Source of the DNA: Limonium bicolor
Lineage: Eukaryota; Streptophyta; Magnoliopsida; Caryophyllales; Plumbaginaceae
DNA length: 64,000 nt
Assembly (NCBI GenBank): GCA_023374045.1
Contig: CM041778.1
Coordinates: 293,237,533 to 293,301,532 of the forward strand
Direction: 5' to 3'
In this document: piece by piece, positions 35,801 through 47,388 of the stretch
How positions within the stretch are numbered: position 1 is the stretch's first letter
Layout: each line of letters starts with the position of its first letter
Position numbers and translations under genes: made by a program
The notes under the pieces: model-generated
Database searches by the model: none
What the model was told of the DNA's origin: nothing
The model's input: only the letters and a program-made list of their open reading frames with translations

Positions 35801-38140
35801 AGTGACCAAAAAGCATATCTGTTTTTCTACTATAAGAATCTGTTTGGATTTAGCTCTTAGCTGCTTCTGGCATGTTGAAATTTCTCTTGGTTACGCAGGA
35901 TGAGCAATTTTACTTCTTTACATACATGACATTTGTTTCGCTGTTGTACTGCTGCTATAGGAAACATGCGTTAAGAAGATTGCAAACAAAACCCATTTCG
36001 TGATTCAAACGAGTATTGAGTTCTTACCCAATTCTATAGCTACTGCGATTAGTAAATTGATTTCAGTCTTTGGCTAAAGCACCACTCTAATTACAGATGT
36101 TCGACAATAATCTGTTAAATAAAGTATGGGATACTGTATTGTGTATGTTAGCTTACAATACTCAGTTATGGTGTTATAGTGAATGCTCTACTTCTGCTTT
36201 GATTAAATCTCTGTAGCTCGCTTATCTCTACCTTATATGTGCTCTTGTTTTGTTTTTAACCAACATATTGGTTGGGATTCATGGATAATGCTTATATCTT
36301 TGCTTCAGTTTTTTCCCCTTTTTCATACCACCATACCCGTTTGTGTCTATCTTTTATTAGTTACTTCTTACTTTGTTACCGCTTACACTTCTGCTCCAAG
36401 TTTGCATTCCTCTTAAAACATATGCATCTTGCTGCTGATTAACAATGCATGTTTCCAAGTGTTATACCATCCACTATCTGATAAAATTTTGGCTTTCAAA
36501 TTTTGTACATTCCTCACCATTTCTATGATTTGCGATTGATTGAAAAATTACTCTTGGTAATCATTAAGATAGCTTGTCCTAAAGCATTTCATCTGATAAC
36601 AAATCATCTGAGACATCTATCTAAGAAATACAAATCTACCAGTGCTTGACTATAATAGAGCTGGTCTGAACCCTTGTGTTGGTTTCTCTGAAGTTGAATA
36701 GCTATTAGTTTTTCACCGCACTACCTTTTGCAAATATTGTTAAGCCTAGCATCTGCTCTACAAAGGATATTGGGTGATATTTCAGATTCTAAATTTTTGA
36801 CTAATTTCTGCACAGCTTATCTGTTTTACTTGCTGCCTGAAATGCTATGACCTTGGCCCCCCTTGGCACCCTTCTCTACATCTTCGAACTATTAGCCTAT
36901 CTTAGAGGCTCTTGTCAAAAGCACACAGAACTAATATCTTGAGATATGTTCCTACTTCTTCTGTTTATTCTCTACCAAGCATCTGTTAAACGAGACGACC
37001 GCATTCACTCAATTCATAGTTGTTATAATCTTAGTTTCTGCCCAAGATTTCTTGACCAGTCCCGTGGCTGCTTATCTCTCTGCTTAGTAATCTGAAGATG
37101 ATTGTCAAACGAGTTAGGCAGATTAGCTTCAGTCTTCTGTTTTTTCTTACACTTCTGTATGAACAGATCGGATTTCTACATGCTTTTTGCAAAATGTTAA
37201 AAGTGTTTGGTCTTTGAGCTACTCTTTCTTCTTCTGATTATGGTGATCCTACTGTATGCTTCAAAGATTGTTCAACTTTCATCTAGATTGACTGCCGTTT
37301 TAAATATCATTGTAGCTATGATTATTGAGCTATTATGCAACGGTAATTAAAGCCCCATTTCTGCTCATAATTACAGTCTGCTCTGAACTATAAACTGGTG
37401 CATTACATTCTAAAACTGATGTCTCTAGTTTGGCTGTAGAAGATCTGTTTTGACTAAGGTTCAAACCTGTTTCAGTCTTGAATAATTAAAGTCGCCCTCA
37501 TTAACTACCATTAAAGTTATCAATATGAATCTAGTTGTTTAATGAATGCAGATTTAGTATAGTTCTTCCATCTATGCTTGCATTCAACTAATGGTCAATT
37601 TGGTGCTATACTCCTCTTGATTCTATTTATGTCCGTATTTTGACGAGGTACCTACCGTTTTAGTCGTGAACAAGTTGATGTCGCTAAATTGGAGTGGATT
37701 TGGGGGTTCAATGGTGGACGGGCTCGTGGATCTACGTCCAACCGCCGCCCATTTGGTACTCACTCATCTGGTCGAGTTTTTGGCTAAAGAGACCGGGTAC
37801 TGCCAGGGTGGAAATCCCTGTACAAAAGCCCCAAGTGGTGTGTGTATAAAGGTGACAAAATAAATGGTGGACAGCCGACAAAGGGCATTCGATAAGTAGC
37901 CGGCAAAAATAACAAATCCTGGTCTTCGATTTGACATAGCCAAGGAATGGGGGATAAAAAATCAGAGGCTTCTCTGCAAAGCCAACAATTTGGTCTCATT
38001 CAAAGCTAATCCATCATCTGAGCGCTCTCCAAAAAAAGGGGGAGAGAATAAGATATGATAAAAATTCCCTGTATGTATTAGAAAGTTTGTAAATAATCTA
38101 TATCATCAAAAATTCAAAGTATCATCAAAAATCCATGGCG
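32818..38140 (+). other. Non-coding interior of the LARD
   Basis: No element protein is recognisable in any frame. Frames of 60-210 codons at 32886-34027 lie on both strands, contain no domain motif and are probably chance. A short tandem array is at 34257-34480. From 34700 to 37640 the sequence is AT-rich and featureless. Confidence 0.6.
34257..34480 (+). repeat. Tandem GCCGCATCAGTTCTTG repeats in the LARD
   Basis: A roughly 64-bp unit containing ATTGGATACA, CCGTGCCGCATCAG and TTCTTGGCCGCA is duplicated. It is followed by at least three shorter 19-bp repeats of GCCGCATCAGTTCTTGG. Confidence 0.75.
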
Positions 38141-38190
38141 CTCTCATAGGCCCTCTGGTCCATGGCACTTTCATAGGCCCTCTGGTAAAA

Positions 38191-38510
38191 GAAAGCACCG
38201 GCCAACGAGCCGCAGGCACTTGTGCCTTGAAAGTAAAAGAAAGCACCGGCCAACGAGCCGCAGACACTTATGCCTTGAAAGTAAAAGAAAGCACCGGCCA
38301 ACGAGCCGCAGGCACTTGTGCCTTGAAAGTAAAAGAAAGCACCGGCCAACGAGCCGCAGGCTATCATGCCTTGAAAGAAGCATCGGCCAACGAGCCGCAG
38401 GCTATCATGCCTTGAAAGAAAACACCGGCCAACGAGCCGCAGGCTATCATGCCTTGAAAAGTAAGCACCGGCCAACGAGCCGCAGGCACTTGTGCCTTGA
38501 AAAGTAACAC
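38191..38510 (+). repeat. Seven-copy tandem repeat (41-48 bp) in the LARD
   Basis: Units of AAGCACCGGCCAACGAGCC and CGCAGGCACTTGTGCCTTG recur seven times with spacings of 48, 48, 48, 41, 42 and 43 bp. The repeat is stop-free in several frames on both strands, which explains the long overlapping frames here. No protein is proposed. Confidence 0.85.
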
Positions 38511-38987
38511 TATGGGTTGAAATGAAACCCGGCCATCGAGCCAACAAAAAAAAGAAACCCATCTCTGGACCATCAGGAGCTCTGGTCGCCTGTAATGGGT
38601 GCATTGTTAGGTGTGGGACGCTGCACCATACTTGAATCACAAGTACCATCCTTTGGCTAGCATAAGCAAAGTTGGGAAAATATATTATCTTTATTCTCCC
38701 TTTAAGGGAATTATCATCCTTTGGCTAGTATAAGCAAAGATTTAATCATCATATTATTTCACCCTTTCAAAAAAGGGAACGGTTCCTATTAAAAGAGCCA
38801 TTGGTCTTCTTTATGAAGATCTTATTATGGACTTCTGGACTTCTGGATTTCTGGCCTTCTTAAACATTACATATCAGAACGTCAGGGGATCCATCCATCA
38901 AGATATTATGGGATCCGTCCATCAAGATATATTATCTCAAAGATTTATGTCCCAGAATTTCCAATTTGTCAGATTCAGAAGAAAGAC

Positions 38988-39172
38988 ACTTGTGGGACTT
39001 TTGGTTGTACTAATTGTACCGATTTTTTGTAAAGTTCATGTTTCTTTGTAAAGACTAAAGAAAAAGAACTTGTGGGACTAGGAGATAGGAGAAAGGAGAA
39101 AAATGTAAATTTATATCTCTCTTTTTTGTAAGTTCCACTTTTTTAAGTACTAAAAGTAGAACTTGTGGGACT
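38988..39172 (+). promoter_or_regulatory. Three polypurine-tract-like copies before the LARD 3' LTR
   Basis: ACTTGTGGGACT follows a purine-rich run at 38988-38999, 39068-39079 and 39161-39172. The last copy lies two bases before the 3' LTR (39175) in the normal polypurine-tract position. The others are 80-93 bp apart, as part of a degenerate tandem duplication. Confidence 0.65.
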
Positions 39173-39174
39173 GA

Positions 39175-39757
39175 TGAGAAGGGCAAGAATGTGACGAAGA
39201 CAAAAGGTCAAAGCAGTCCAGACCTTAGACCCTGGCCCAGACCCTAAGCCTCCTTCAGGACCCTGTACGGGCTCCAATTCGGGCACCAAGCACCAAATCC
39301 GGGTCCTAGGCCCTATGACTACGTCCCACATTCCGGGCCCACATTCTATGACCGGGTCCCGTATTCCGGCTCCGCACTCTATGACCGGGTCCCGTATTCC
39401 GGCCCCGTGCTCTATGACCGGATCCCGCATCCTACACTATGGGACCGGACGGCTTTACAAGGAGAGAAGTGCCAAAATTAGGAAGGTTGCTCTAATAAAG
39501 TAATACCACATGTATAAGGATTAAGAGATAGACTTCACCCTAGAAAGTCTATAAATAGAGATAGGGGGCTCATTTGTAGGGGGCACAATATTAGAAGAGA
39601 GAGAAAACACTAGAAAGCTCTCTAAGGTTGTAATACCAAAGGAAGTAATAAAGATATTGTCAATGAGTGGATGTAGGCTGGATTATTGGCCGAACCACTA
39701 TAGCTCTTGGTGTTCTATTAGTTCGTGAGATGAGAGGAACCAAATTATGTATTTTCA
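39175..39757 (+). mobile_element. 3' LTR of the LARD
   Basis: It is nearly identical to the 5' LTR (32216-32797), with a handful of substitutions and single-base indels visible by eye. It is followed by the TTACT target duplication. Confidence 0.92.
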
Positions 39758-41924
39758 TTACTAAACGTCAGTTAGTAAGTCCTCACGGTATGTTGTGTTA
39801 GTTTTCAAACATCACACAACAATACAATAAACATAATAATCTGGTTGCATGCTTTATCTTGTTTAGTGAGCACACAAAAACAAATAGCACACAAGCCGAG
39901 GGACACCTCGTTAGCCAGCAGGTCACAAGAAGAACTGTACCGTTCACCGTTGGTCGCTCGGTTGCTTACTCTCTTCGGAGTCCAATTCCCAAGTCGTAAA
40001 ACATTCATTCAGTTTTAGGTTATTGATCACTTAACTTAATTCAACTTACTTAACTTACTTAACCCTTAATGATTCCAACCTAACACCTCTTAAGTTTTAC
40101 AACTTAATCTTACAAACTTAAACCTTAAACCTTTAAGTTTATACTTATCTTAATCTCTTAGGTCTTTACACCTCTAATCACCAATGCCCTCTTAATAGGG
40201 TACCATTAATACCAAAACTTCCTTAGGGTTTCTTCTTTCTTTTTTTTTCATTTTAGGGTCGACCGACCTTACCGACCAACCTTACCCAGGTCGGTCCTTT
40301 CCAGAACTCATTACCGGTTGAAAATTTTACCCCGACCGACCTTGCAAGTCCGGTCCCCAAGGTCGGTCCATGCCCGAGAGTTTCCCCGTGGGACGTTTAA
40401 GACGGACAGAACTTGACAAGTTCGGTCCCATGTTCGGTCGATTCCAGAGACTCAATTCGTACACAAAATACAAGCCCGACCGAACTTGTAAGTCCGGTCC
40501 CCAAGTTCGGTCGGTTCCAGAAACTCTTTCCGGTAGTGTAAACTGAGCTCGACCGACCTTGCAGGTCCGGTCGGCTCCAGAACCATGTTCTAATTTCCCA
40601 TTTGACTCCAAACTTCTCCACATGTTCCCCCATGTGTCCTAATGCCATTAGGCACTTAAACTCACCTTAGAACTTTCACCAAACTCTCCAAAACAACTTC
40701 CAAAGATCTTCTCAAACATTTACTAAATTCTTACAAACACTCCTAACATTTGTCATATGATTCCTTACGTTTCCAACTTGTAACCTTACCAAAACTTCAA
40801 CCAACCCAAGTGTTCCCTCCTTAACAGTTTGGGCACTTCATAAACATTATTTTCCATCCTCTTAGCACATTAACCTTGCTCTTCTTTACCTTGACCTTCC
40901 TACACCCTCCTTAGACATCTACATTTCTTTTACTCAATTACTCACCATTCTCATGACCTTACACTCTTATACATTCCTAGTCAATCTACAACATTCTCCT
41001 TCAATTTTCACCCCCATCACCTAAGTCCACACATCACCATTTAAACTAAACCTTACTAGTCCACTACTAACATCACCACCTCTTTCACAAACTTCCCGAA
41101 ACTCTCATTGTTCTACTCTTTAGTTCATACCTAAACCATCTCAAGGCATTATACATCATTTCCTTCAGATTTTTGCACAAGTCTACATCCCTCATAACAA
41201 GACTTTGGTGTGTTCATACACCCACCAATCCTCTAATCTCCTCCTAGACAATTCTAGGTCATCCTAAACCTCAAGAACTCCTTAGTTAACTCATTTCCAC
41301 CCAAATTCCTTTTAATGATCCCTAGTGAACCCTAGGGCATATTAACTCACCACTACCACTTAAACACTTTGCTTTCTACTCAATTTTCGCCATAGCTTCT
41401 CTAGTATCTTATCATGCTCAAACCCATTGTTTTCCTCATTCAATCATTTCACACATATCAAATTCTTTCTCATCATATCTTTTCACCCAAACCAACTCAA
41501 TCACATCAAACTCACCATATTGCAATAATCTTAAATTGTATAGCACTAAGGCTCTTAAATGACATGGCTCTTAGGCCCTTAAATGACTTAAACTTAAACA
41601 CTGAATTTCCCACATATAAAAGCTTTCAACCTGCAAATATGATAAGTGTCCAAAATGTTTTATAGGTGTATTTCATATATAATATTAGCACTTTTCTTGC
41701 TCATTTCTCCTCTTCGGTTAGTTTTCCTCTAGTTTATGTTTTATTGTTATCTCACAAATTTATTGTTTAAACATGAGGAAAACCAAGCTGGAAGCGAAGT
41801 AGACGAAGAGTCAAACGCATAGATGCAAACGGCTCAGAAAACGGAGTCCAAACGAAGAATCTAGAGCCGGTCAAAGTTCGTAGAAGAAAATAAGTCAAAA
41901 ACTTGTGTCCACTCCTGTGTCCGC

Positions 41925-42200
41925 ATAGAACAAGGCGGACAGGACAAGGTGACCGCCTAACCAGGGGCGGATGTGACTGCCTGTGTGTTGTCCGCATGGA
42001 ATTAGGCGGACAGGACAAGGTGACCGACAAGTAGCGGACTCCATTGATGTCCGCATGGATTTAGGAGGACAGATTGGCGGACAACACTTGTGTCCGCATG
42101 AACTGAGGCGGACAACAAGGCGGACAAGAGATTGAGAGACCGCGGGCGAGAGTATGAGACGTCCGCGTAATATCAGGCGGACAGACAGGCGGACGTGACT
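41925..42200 (+). repeat. GGCGGAC/GTCCGC motif array in the LTR U3
   Basis: About fourteen copies of GGCGGA or its complement TCCGC occur in 275 bp, in both orientations, ending about 190 bp before the TATA box. Equivalent arrays are at 23515-23795 (minus), 57475-57760, 52265-52520 and 7730-7865. The position suggests a transcription-control region; function is inferred. Confidence 0.75.
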
Positions 42201-42385
42201 AATTCAACGCGACAGTTTTCTTCTTCCTTCGCGGCACAGCAGACTTCTCCATTAATATCAGACGGCGCCTACCTTATTTTCCTCACGCGTCTGTCTCCAG
42301 CTCTGTCCCCTGCAATCAATGAGCAATCAATCTGCAATCAATCTCCTTCCACTCCAGATCTGCCTCTAACCTTATCCTCCTCCTC

Positions 42386-42393
42386 TATATAAA
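42386..42393 (+). promoter_or_regulatory. TATA box of the Athila 5' LTR
   Basis: TATATAAA in the context cctcctctatataaacac. The same box is at 57946-57953 in the 3' LTR, 52736-52743 in the nested element's 3' LTR and 23319-23326 (minus) in arm A. Confidence 0.8.
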
Positions 42394-43384
42394 CACAACA
42401 CCTTCAACCTTAAACGGACGTACGGAGAAACCAGAAAATCAGACCATCGCTCACCACAATTACCATTCGCTTCCATTAATTCTCTCCCTACACACACAAC
42501 ACATCATTCAGTCCCCAGAACTAAAACACTCCAAATCACTCATTCCACATACAATATCCTACGTACTCGCTCCACTCTTCGTTCTCTTCATTTCTCCATT
42601 CACCATCCACACCTCCGTATTATTATTACGTCCAACCTCTGTCTGACTTATTACCAGTTAATATGTCAGGCTAAGGAGGATTTACTCCGGGCGAAGGTTC
42701 AATTATGGTTTGTTTAGTTGTGTAATCTATATTTCTACCGGTTAAAATAAATTCAGTTTGTTACGATTAAAGTTTTTTCTCTCTCCCTTTTTAATAAATT
42801 TCATCGATTTATTAAAAAGCCTTACTAAATTTGTTTTTAATCTGATCGGTGACAAACAGATAGGTTAATTAAGCCGTAAAACTGTAGGAACTTATTTTCA
42901 TCGGATAAATTAGTACAAGTTGCAAGAATAAAATTCCTCATACTCCTCTGCCGTTTACACGCATTTTGCTTGAGTTTTCATCGGACCTTGCATTTTCAGG
43001 TAAACGAGTTCTTATGAGTTTTCATCGGACCTTAAGATAATAACAGGAATCTTGCCAAATTATTTTATTAAACCGGTGGAGATAGCATAACTAATCAGAT
43101 CATAATAACCTAAACCCGGAGTTCCGTTTAATTTATCTTCAATTCACTAAATTAATCTGTTATTTACTTTTCAGAAACAATTCAATTACACCCCCTTTTG
43201 TGACAAGCTTAGGTACTACTTATTTCACTATAAGTCCCACGGTTCGATATCCGGTCGCTTACACTTTACTATACTACCACGACCGGGATTTGTTTGCAGC
43301 CCGACGTTTATTTTGAGTTTTAATTTCTTTTCTTTTATTTTCATTACACCAGTCCTAACCACTCACGATAACACGTCTGCAAAA

Positions 43385-43403
43385 TGGCGCCGTTGCCGGG
43401 GAC
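43385..43403 (+). promoter_or_regulatory. Primer-binding site, tRNA-Asp
   Basis: TGGCGCCGTTGCCGGGGAC lies three bases after the LTR end and is the complement of the plant tRNA-Asp 3' end. Confidence 0.93.
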
Positions 43404-43815
43404 TTGATTTATTCTAGTCCCTAAGCCCCGGTTAATTCACCTGTTATAATATAATAATCTGTTAATATTATTAAATTGTTAATCCAATTTCGGACATCTG
43501 GCCTCGGACATTTGACTTTGGACTTCGGACTTCTGACTTTGGACATCTAACTTCTAACATCTTAATATTATTGTCATTTATTTTTGTCATTTAATTTCCA
43601 TTGTCCTTAATTTTCCAGTATACTAACTACTAACTTTAAATTTCTGGTATACTAACTACTAACTTTAATTTTCTGTCGTTTAAATTTCTGTCATTTCATT
43701 TTCTGTCATTTTAATTTCCATTGTCTCTAACTACTAACTTATAATTTATGTCAACTAATTCCTAACATTTTATTTTCTCACATAACGAGTTTCTTTTCTC
43801 TGTTTTGAGTGGTGA

Positions 43816-45655
43816 ATGCATTTTACCAGGTCAAACAGCCTCCCAGAAAATATTAATAATCACACGGTTGGTTACATTCCAGAGATCGAGAGAACCCTTC
43901 TGCGCACCCTAAGGCAGAACCGAACTCAACACAACATTACCACCACAGTGATAGAATCTGACCCGGAAGCTGACATGGCAATTTCACCAGCGACAGTTCG
44001 AAACATTAACAGGCCGTCTAATCAAGGACAACAGCCTGCCATCATCCTTCCTCACCTTAGCCCATCCGAATACGATGAGTGGCAGAAGCTGAAGCCATAT
44101 CATCAAATTAGATGTGTAAAGGAGTTAGGCATGTTTGATGGTTCCAGTCCAGACGAAGCCCTGTTACATGTTACAAAGTTCTTGCAACATGCCAACAGTC
44201 TTACTGCAACCGACGCAGTACTCCAGTACGCAAGACTGTCATTATTCCCTCACAGCCTGACAGGAAGGAGTGCGAGCAAGTGGTATCATAGCCTGACACC
44301 AAGTACCATTGGTACTTGGGATGACATGGCCACCAAGTTCTACGACAAATTCCTACCCCCGAGCCGAACGTTGGAAATGATTGCTGAAATCTATAATTTC
44401 AAGCAACCTGGGTCGGAGAATATTTGTGAAACTTGGGACCGTTTCAAAGGACTACTACTTACTTGTCCTCACCATGGTCTGACGAAAGAACAAGTATCAC
44501 AATTGTTCTACAAAGGCTTGATCGGTCCGTGCAGAACAATGGTATTATCCTCCTTAGGGGCCGATATTCTGAAAAAGCCAGGAGCACAATTTCTGAACAA
44601 CATGGAGTCTCTCTGTGAAGAAATCAGAGACTGGGCCTCCGGTGGATCAAGGAGCGGTACTCCAGGTTTATATCATGTTGGGGAAAGTGATAACAAGTTT
44701 GACCAACTGATGAACAGCCATGAACAACTCATGGAAAGCAATGCTCAGCAGGCAACAAAAGTCAGTACTCTGCAAAAAGTGGTTGAGCAGATGGCTATGA
44801 ATTCCTACCCCCAGCAAGCTAAGTCGATGATTTCCCGATCATCTACAATCCCTCCAGGCTATACACCTCTTTCCCAATCATCTCCTGTTATTTCTTGTAC
44901 GCAATGTGGTGGGCCTCATGACTATGAACAATGCCCCTAGCTACAAGAATTAAAAGCAGCAGAGGAGGCAAACTATCTCACCAACAATTCAGGATACAGA
45001 CAACCTTGGCAACATAACATGTAGTCCAACCTTCGCTACTCAAACACCGACAATATTCAAAACCCACATACACTTCAACCATCACAATTATAGACCTCAG
45101 TCCAATTTCCAAGGAGGCCAAAGGCAATATCAACAACAGCCTTATGGCAATGAAGCTTCTTCAAGTCGACCAGCTCAACCTCCTTCGAATCCTGAGTCTG
45201 AAATGTCTCAAATGCAAGAGATGTTTAAAGCGATGATGGGTAAGTCCCGAGACACGCAAGAGGAGGTCGCAGCCCTGCGCAAAGACCAAAAAGCCTTGCA
45301 ATCTCAGATTCAACAGTTACTAACCCAACAAAGACCACCTGGTCATTTCCCTTCACAGACTAACCCCAATCCAAAAGAACAAGCAAATTCAGTCCTTATA
45401 GAAGATGGCACATTCCAATCAACAAACTTGTGTGCAGTCTCCGTAAGGAGTGGAAGGGAACTTGCCACAAGAAAAGGAAAAGAAAAAGAAAATCATGAAG
45501 AGGCCTACATCAATGATGAAGACACAACCAATCCAGCCTCACCTCCCTCAAAAATCCAAGTTCCTATTCCTGCTACTCCATCTCCATCCCAAATTACCAT
45601 CGACATTCCATCCTCATCTCCTAAAAACAGTGAACTCCCGTTCCCAACAGGATGA
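43816..45655 (+). pseudogene. gag: Athila gag, broken by one stop and later frameshifts
   Basis: The first frame (43816-44940, 374 residues) starts MHFTRSNSLPENIN. It carries the gag capsid core (about residues 75-270: YDEWQKLKPYHQIRCVKELG, then ASKWYHSLTPSTIGTWDDMA and KEQVSQLFYKGL) and a partial zinc knuckle CTQCGGPHDYEQC. A TAG at 44938 sits where a Gln codon is expected, and the same frame goes on with LQELKAAEEANYL. After another stop and a frameshift, 45203-45655 continues the Gln/Pro-rich C-terminal part (MSQMQEMFKAMM). The structural protein would be truncated. Confidence 0.92.
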
Positions 45656-45894
45656 AAAAGAAACACCTAGATGAGCAGTTCTCCAAATTCTTGAGCATTT
45701 TCAAGAAGCTAACCCTCGACATCCCTCTAATTGATGCCTTGAAAGAGATGCCTAACTACACCAAATTCCTAAAGGATCTCTTAACAAAGAAGAAGAAGAA
45801 ACCTGGAAAAGAAACAGTGCACCTCACGGAGGAATGCTCTACTGCCCTTCTTCGAGCACTTCCCCCCAAACAAAAGATCCGGGAAATCCCGTAA
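45652..45894 (+). pseudogene. Gag-protease linker, frameshifted
   Basis: The frame holds KKKHLDEQFSKFLSIFKKL and MPNYTKFLKDLLTKKKKKPG, the conserved linker before Athila protease. It ends in a stop at 45892 while the protease continues in another frame. Confidence 0.8.
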
Positions 45895-46304
45895 TCCCGT
45901 GTTTTATAGGAGGAGTGGACTGTGGAAGCGGTTTGTGCGACCTGGGAGCCAGCATTAATATCATGCCCTACGCCACCTTCTTGAAAGTAAAAGGAGGAGA
46001 AATGCAACCGGTTCCTTTCAAACTCCAACTAGCAGACAGATCAGAGATCAAGCCCATGGGCATAGTCCGAGATCTGGTAGTTGGAGTTTCTCGCTTTATC
46101 TTTCCAGCTGACTTCGTCATTCTAGAAATGGATGACGATGTTGAGGTTCCCCTGATTCTAGGTCGACCGTTTCTAAGTACTGCCAAAGCCATCATTGATG
46201 TCCACGATGGGAAAATAACTCTGCGGTACGAGGACGAAACGATCGAATTCGACATGCAGAAAATGATGAAGAAAAGCTCTAACTTTTCTCTCATGCTAAG
46301 ATAG
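45834..46304 (+). pseudogene. Athila aspartic protease region
   Basis: The retroviral-type aspartic protease matures the polyprotein. The active-site block reads GLCDLGASINIMPYATF, the Athila form of the usual D-S/T-G-A. Further landmarks are LADRSEIKPMGIV and the hydrophobic VPLILGRPFLSTA near the C-terminal flap, where the -ILGRPFL- motif is standard for gypsy proteases. The frame stays open through the domain, but it is disconnected from gag by frameshifts and ends with TAG at 46302. Confidence 0.88.
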
Positions 46305-46618
46305 TGAGATTAACAGATGATGAGGAGGAGGAAGGCGATTTTTCTACAGATGAGGACATGTATTCCCTATCTTCCATCCCGAAAGCTGAAACTGAACCGC
46401 TAGAGCAAGTATTATTCACTTCTCTAGAAGAAAAGATGGAGGATCCGGAAGTTAATGCCATGCTGGCGTACGTAGAAAAAGGAAAAACTGGTTATCAAGC
46501 CTATCGGCCACCAATCGAAGAACTCGACAGAAAACCTCACAAATCAATTCCATCAATAGAACAACCACCAGAGCTTGAGCTTAAGGAGCTGCCTTCTAAA
46601 CTCAAGTATGCCTTTTAG
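46304..46618 (+). pseudogene. Linker between protease and reverse transcriptase
   Basis: An acidic segment (DDEEEEGDFSTDEDMYS) leads to LELKELPSKLKYAF, the conserved entry into Athila reverse transcriptase. It then meets TAG at 46616. Confidence 0.75.
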
Positions 46619-47092
46619 CTGAAAATGACCATTTGCCGTCATTATTTCCACTTCTCTGAATTACGGGGAGGAAACGAGGCTACTCAAGGTATTGAAGAAA
46701 CACAGAACAACGATCGGGTGGACTATTGCTGATATAAAAGGAATTGATCCCTCCTATTGAACGCACCACATCTATATGGAGGAAAACTACAAGTCTATCA
46801 GGCAACCCTAACGTCGGCTAAACCCTAACCTCAAGGAGGTAGTTAAAAAGGAGGTTCTGAAACTCCTAGATGCAAACATCATTTATCCTATCTCTGACAG
46901 TCCATGGGTAAGCCCTGTACAAGTTGTCCCGAAAAAGGGGGCACGAAGCTGTTATAAATGATAAGGGAGAGGCTATCCCTCAAAGAAAAATTACTGGATG
47001 GCGCATGTGTATCGACTACAGGCGCTTAAACTTGGCGACCAGGAAGGATCACTTCCCTCTCCCCTTTATCGATCAGATGTTAGAGAGACTAG
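46619..47092 (+). pseudogene. pol: Athila reverse transcriptase, N-terminal half
   Basis: Several frames together give the start of the domain: TTIGWTIADIKGIDPS near 46710, KKEVLKLLDANIIYPI-like text near 46850 and SPWVSPVQVVPKKGG-like text near 46910. Finally MCIDYRRLNLATRKDHFPLP and FIDQMLERL end at 47092. There the nested element begins, directly after ACTAG. The catalytic FMDD box lies on the other side of the insertion, at about 53830. Frameshifts precede 46924. Confidence 0.88.
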
Positions 47093-47388
47093 TGATAAGT
47101 GTCTAAATGAGCATGTTTTATAGGTGTATTTCATATATCATATCAGCACTTTTCTGCTCATTTCTCACTTATCGTATGTTTTTCCTCTAGTTTATGTTTT
47201 ATTGATTATCTCACAAATTTATTGGTTTAAACATGAGGAAAAGCCAAGCTAGGAAGAAATTACACGAAGAGACCAACGCATAGCCGCAAACAGCTCGAAA
47301 AACGGAGTCCAAACGAAGAATCTAGAGCCGGTCAAAGTTGGAAGGAGAATGGGTCAATACTTGCTTGAGACCGCATAGGCAACCGCCC
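47093..47388 (+). mobile_element. Truncated 5' LTR of the second Athila-family element
   Basis: The sequence matches 51988-52283 and stops at GCAACCGCC, where the 3' LTR continues with TTGTTATAAGGCGG. Everything after, including TATA box and primer site, is deleted. Confidence 0.88.

Larger units (their letters stand above)
32216..39757 (+). mobile_element. LARD-like non-autonomous LTR retrotransposon with 5-bp TSD
   Basis: Two LTRs of 582 and 583 bp bound about 6.4 kb of non-coding interior. The exact duplication TTACT flanks the element (32211-32215 and 39758-39762), and arm A keeps the empty site. Primer site TGGCGCCGTCTGTGGGAA follows the 5' LTR, a polypurine-like tract precedes the 3' LTR, and no gag, protease, reverse transcriptase or integrase motif occurs. 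Length, structure and primer site are as in LARDs mobilised by Tat/Retand-type gypsy elements; that link is inferred. Confidence 0.92.
41640..43381 (+). mobile_element. Athila 5' LTR
   Basis: It runs from TGATAAGTGTCC to CACGTCTGCA (1742 bp). A GGCGGAC/GTCCGC-rich array (41925-42200) precedes the TATA box TATATAAA at 42386-42393. The downstream half contains CCGGGATTTGTTTGCAGCCC, shared by all Athila-type LTRs here. It is nearly identical to the arm A copy. Confidence 0.93.
30593..44360. repeat. Arm B of the large inverted repeat, interrupted by a LARD
   Basis: Without 32216-39757 and one TTACT copy, this is the reverse complement of arm A, about 6.2 kb long. It holds the internal start and primer site of the host LTR element, its LTR, the Athila insertion point at 41635, the Athila 5' LTR and primer site, and the first 180 or so codons of Athila gag. 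Beyond 44360 the Athila continues intact in order while arm A stops, so this arm looks like the source copy. Confidence 0.9.

Noticed and set aside
38125..38649. 174-codon minus-strand frame with a repeated Ser/Ala/Gly/Phe unit, and overlapping plus-strand frames
   Set aside because: It is the translation of a stop-free tandem repeat whose unit length varies (41-48 bp, not always a multiple of three) and is open on both strands, inside a non-coding LARD.
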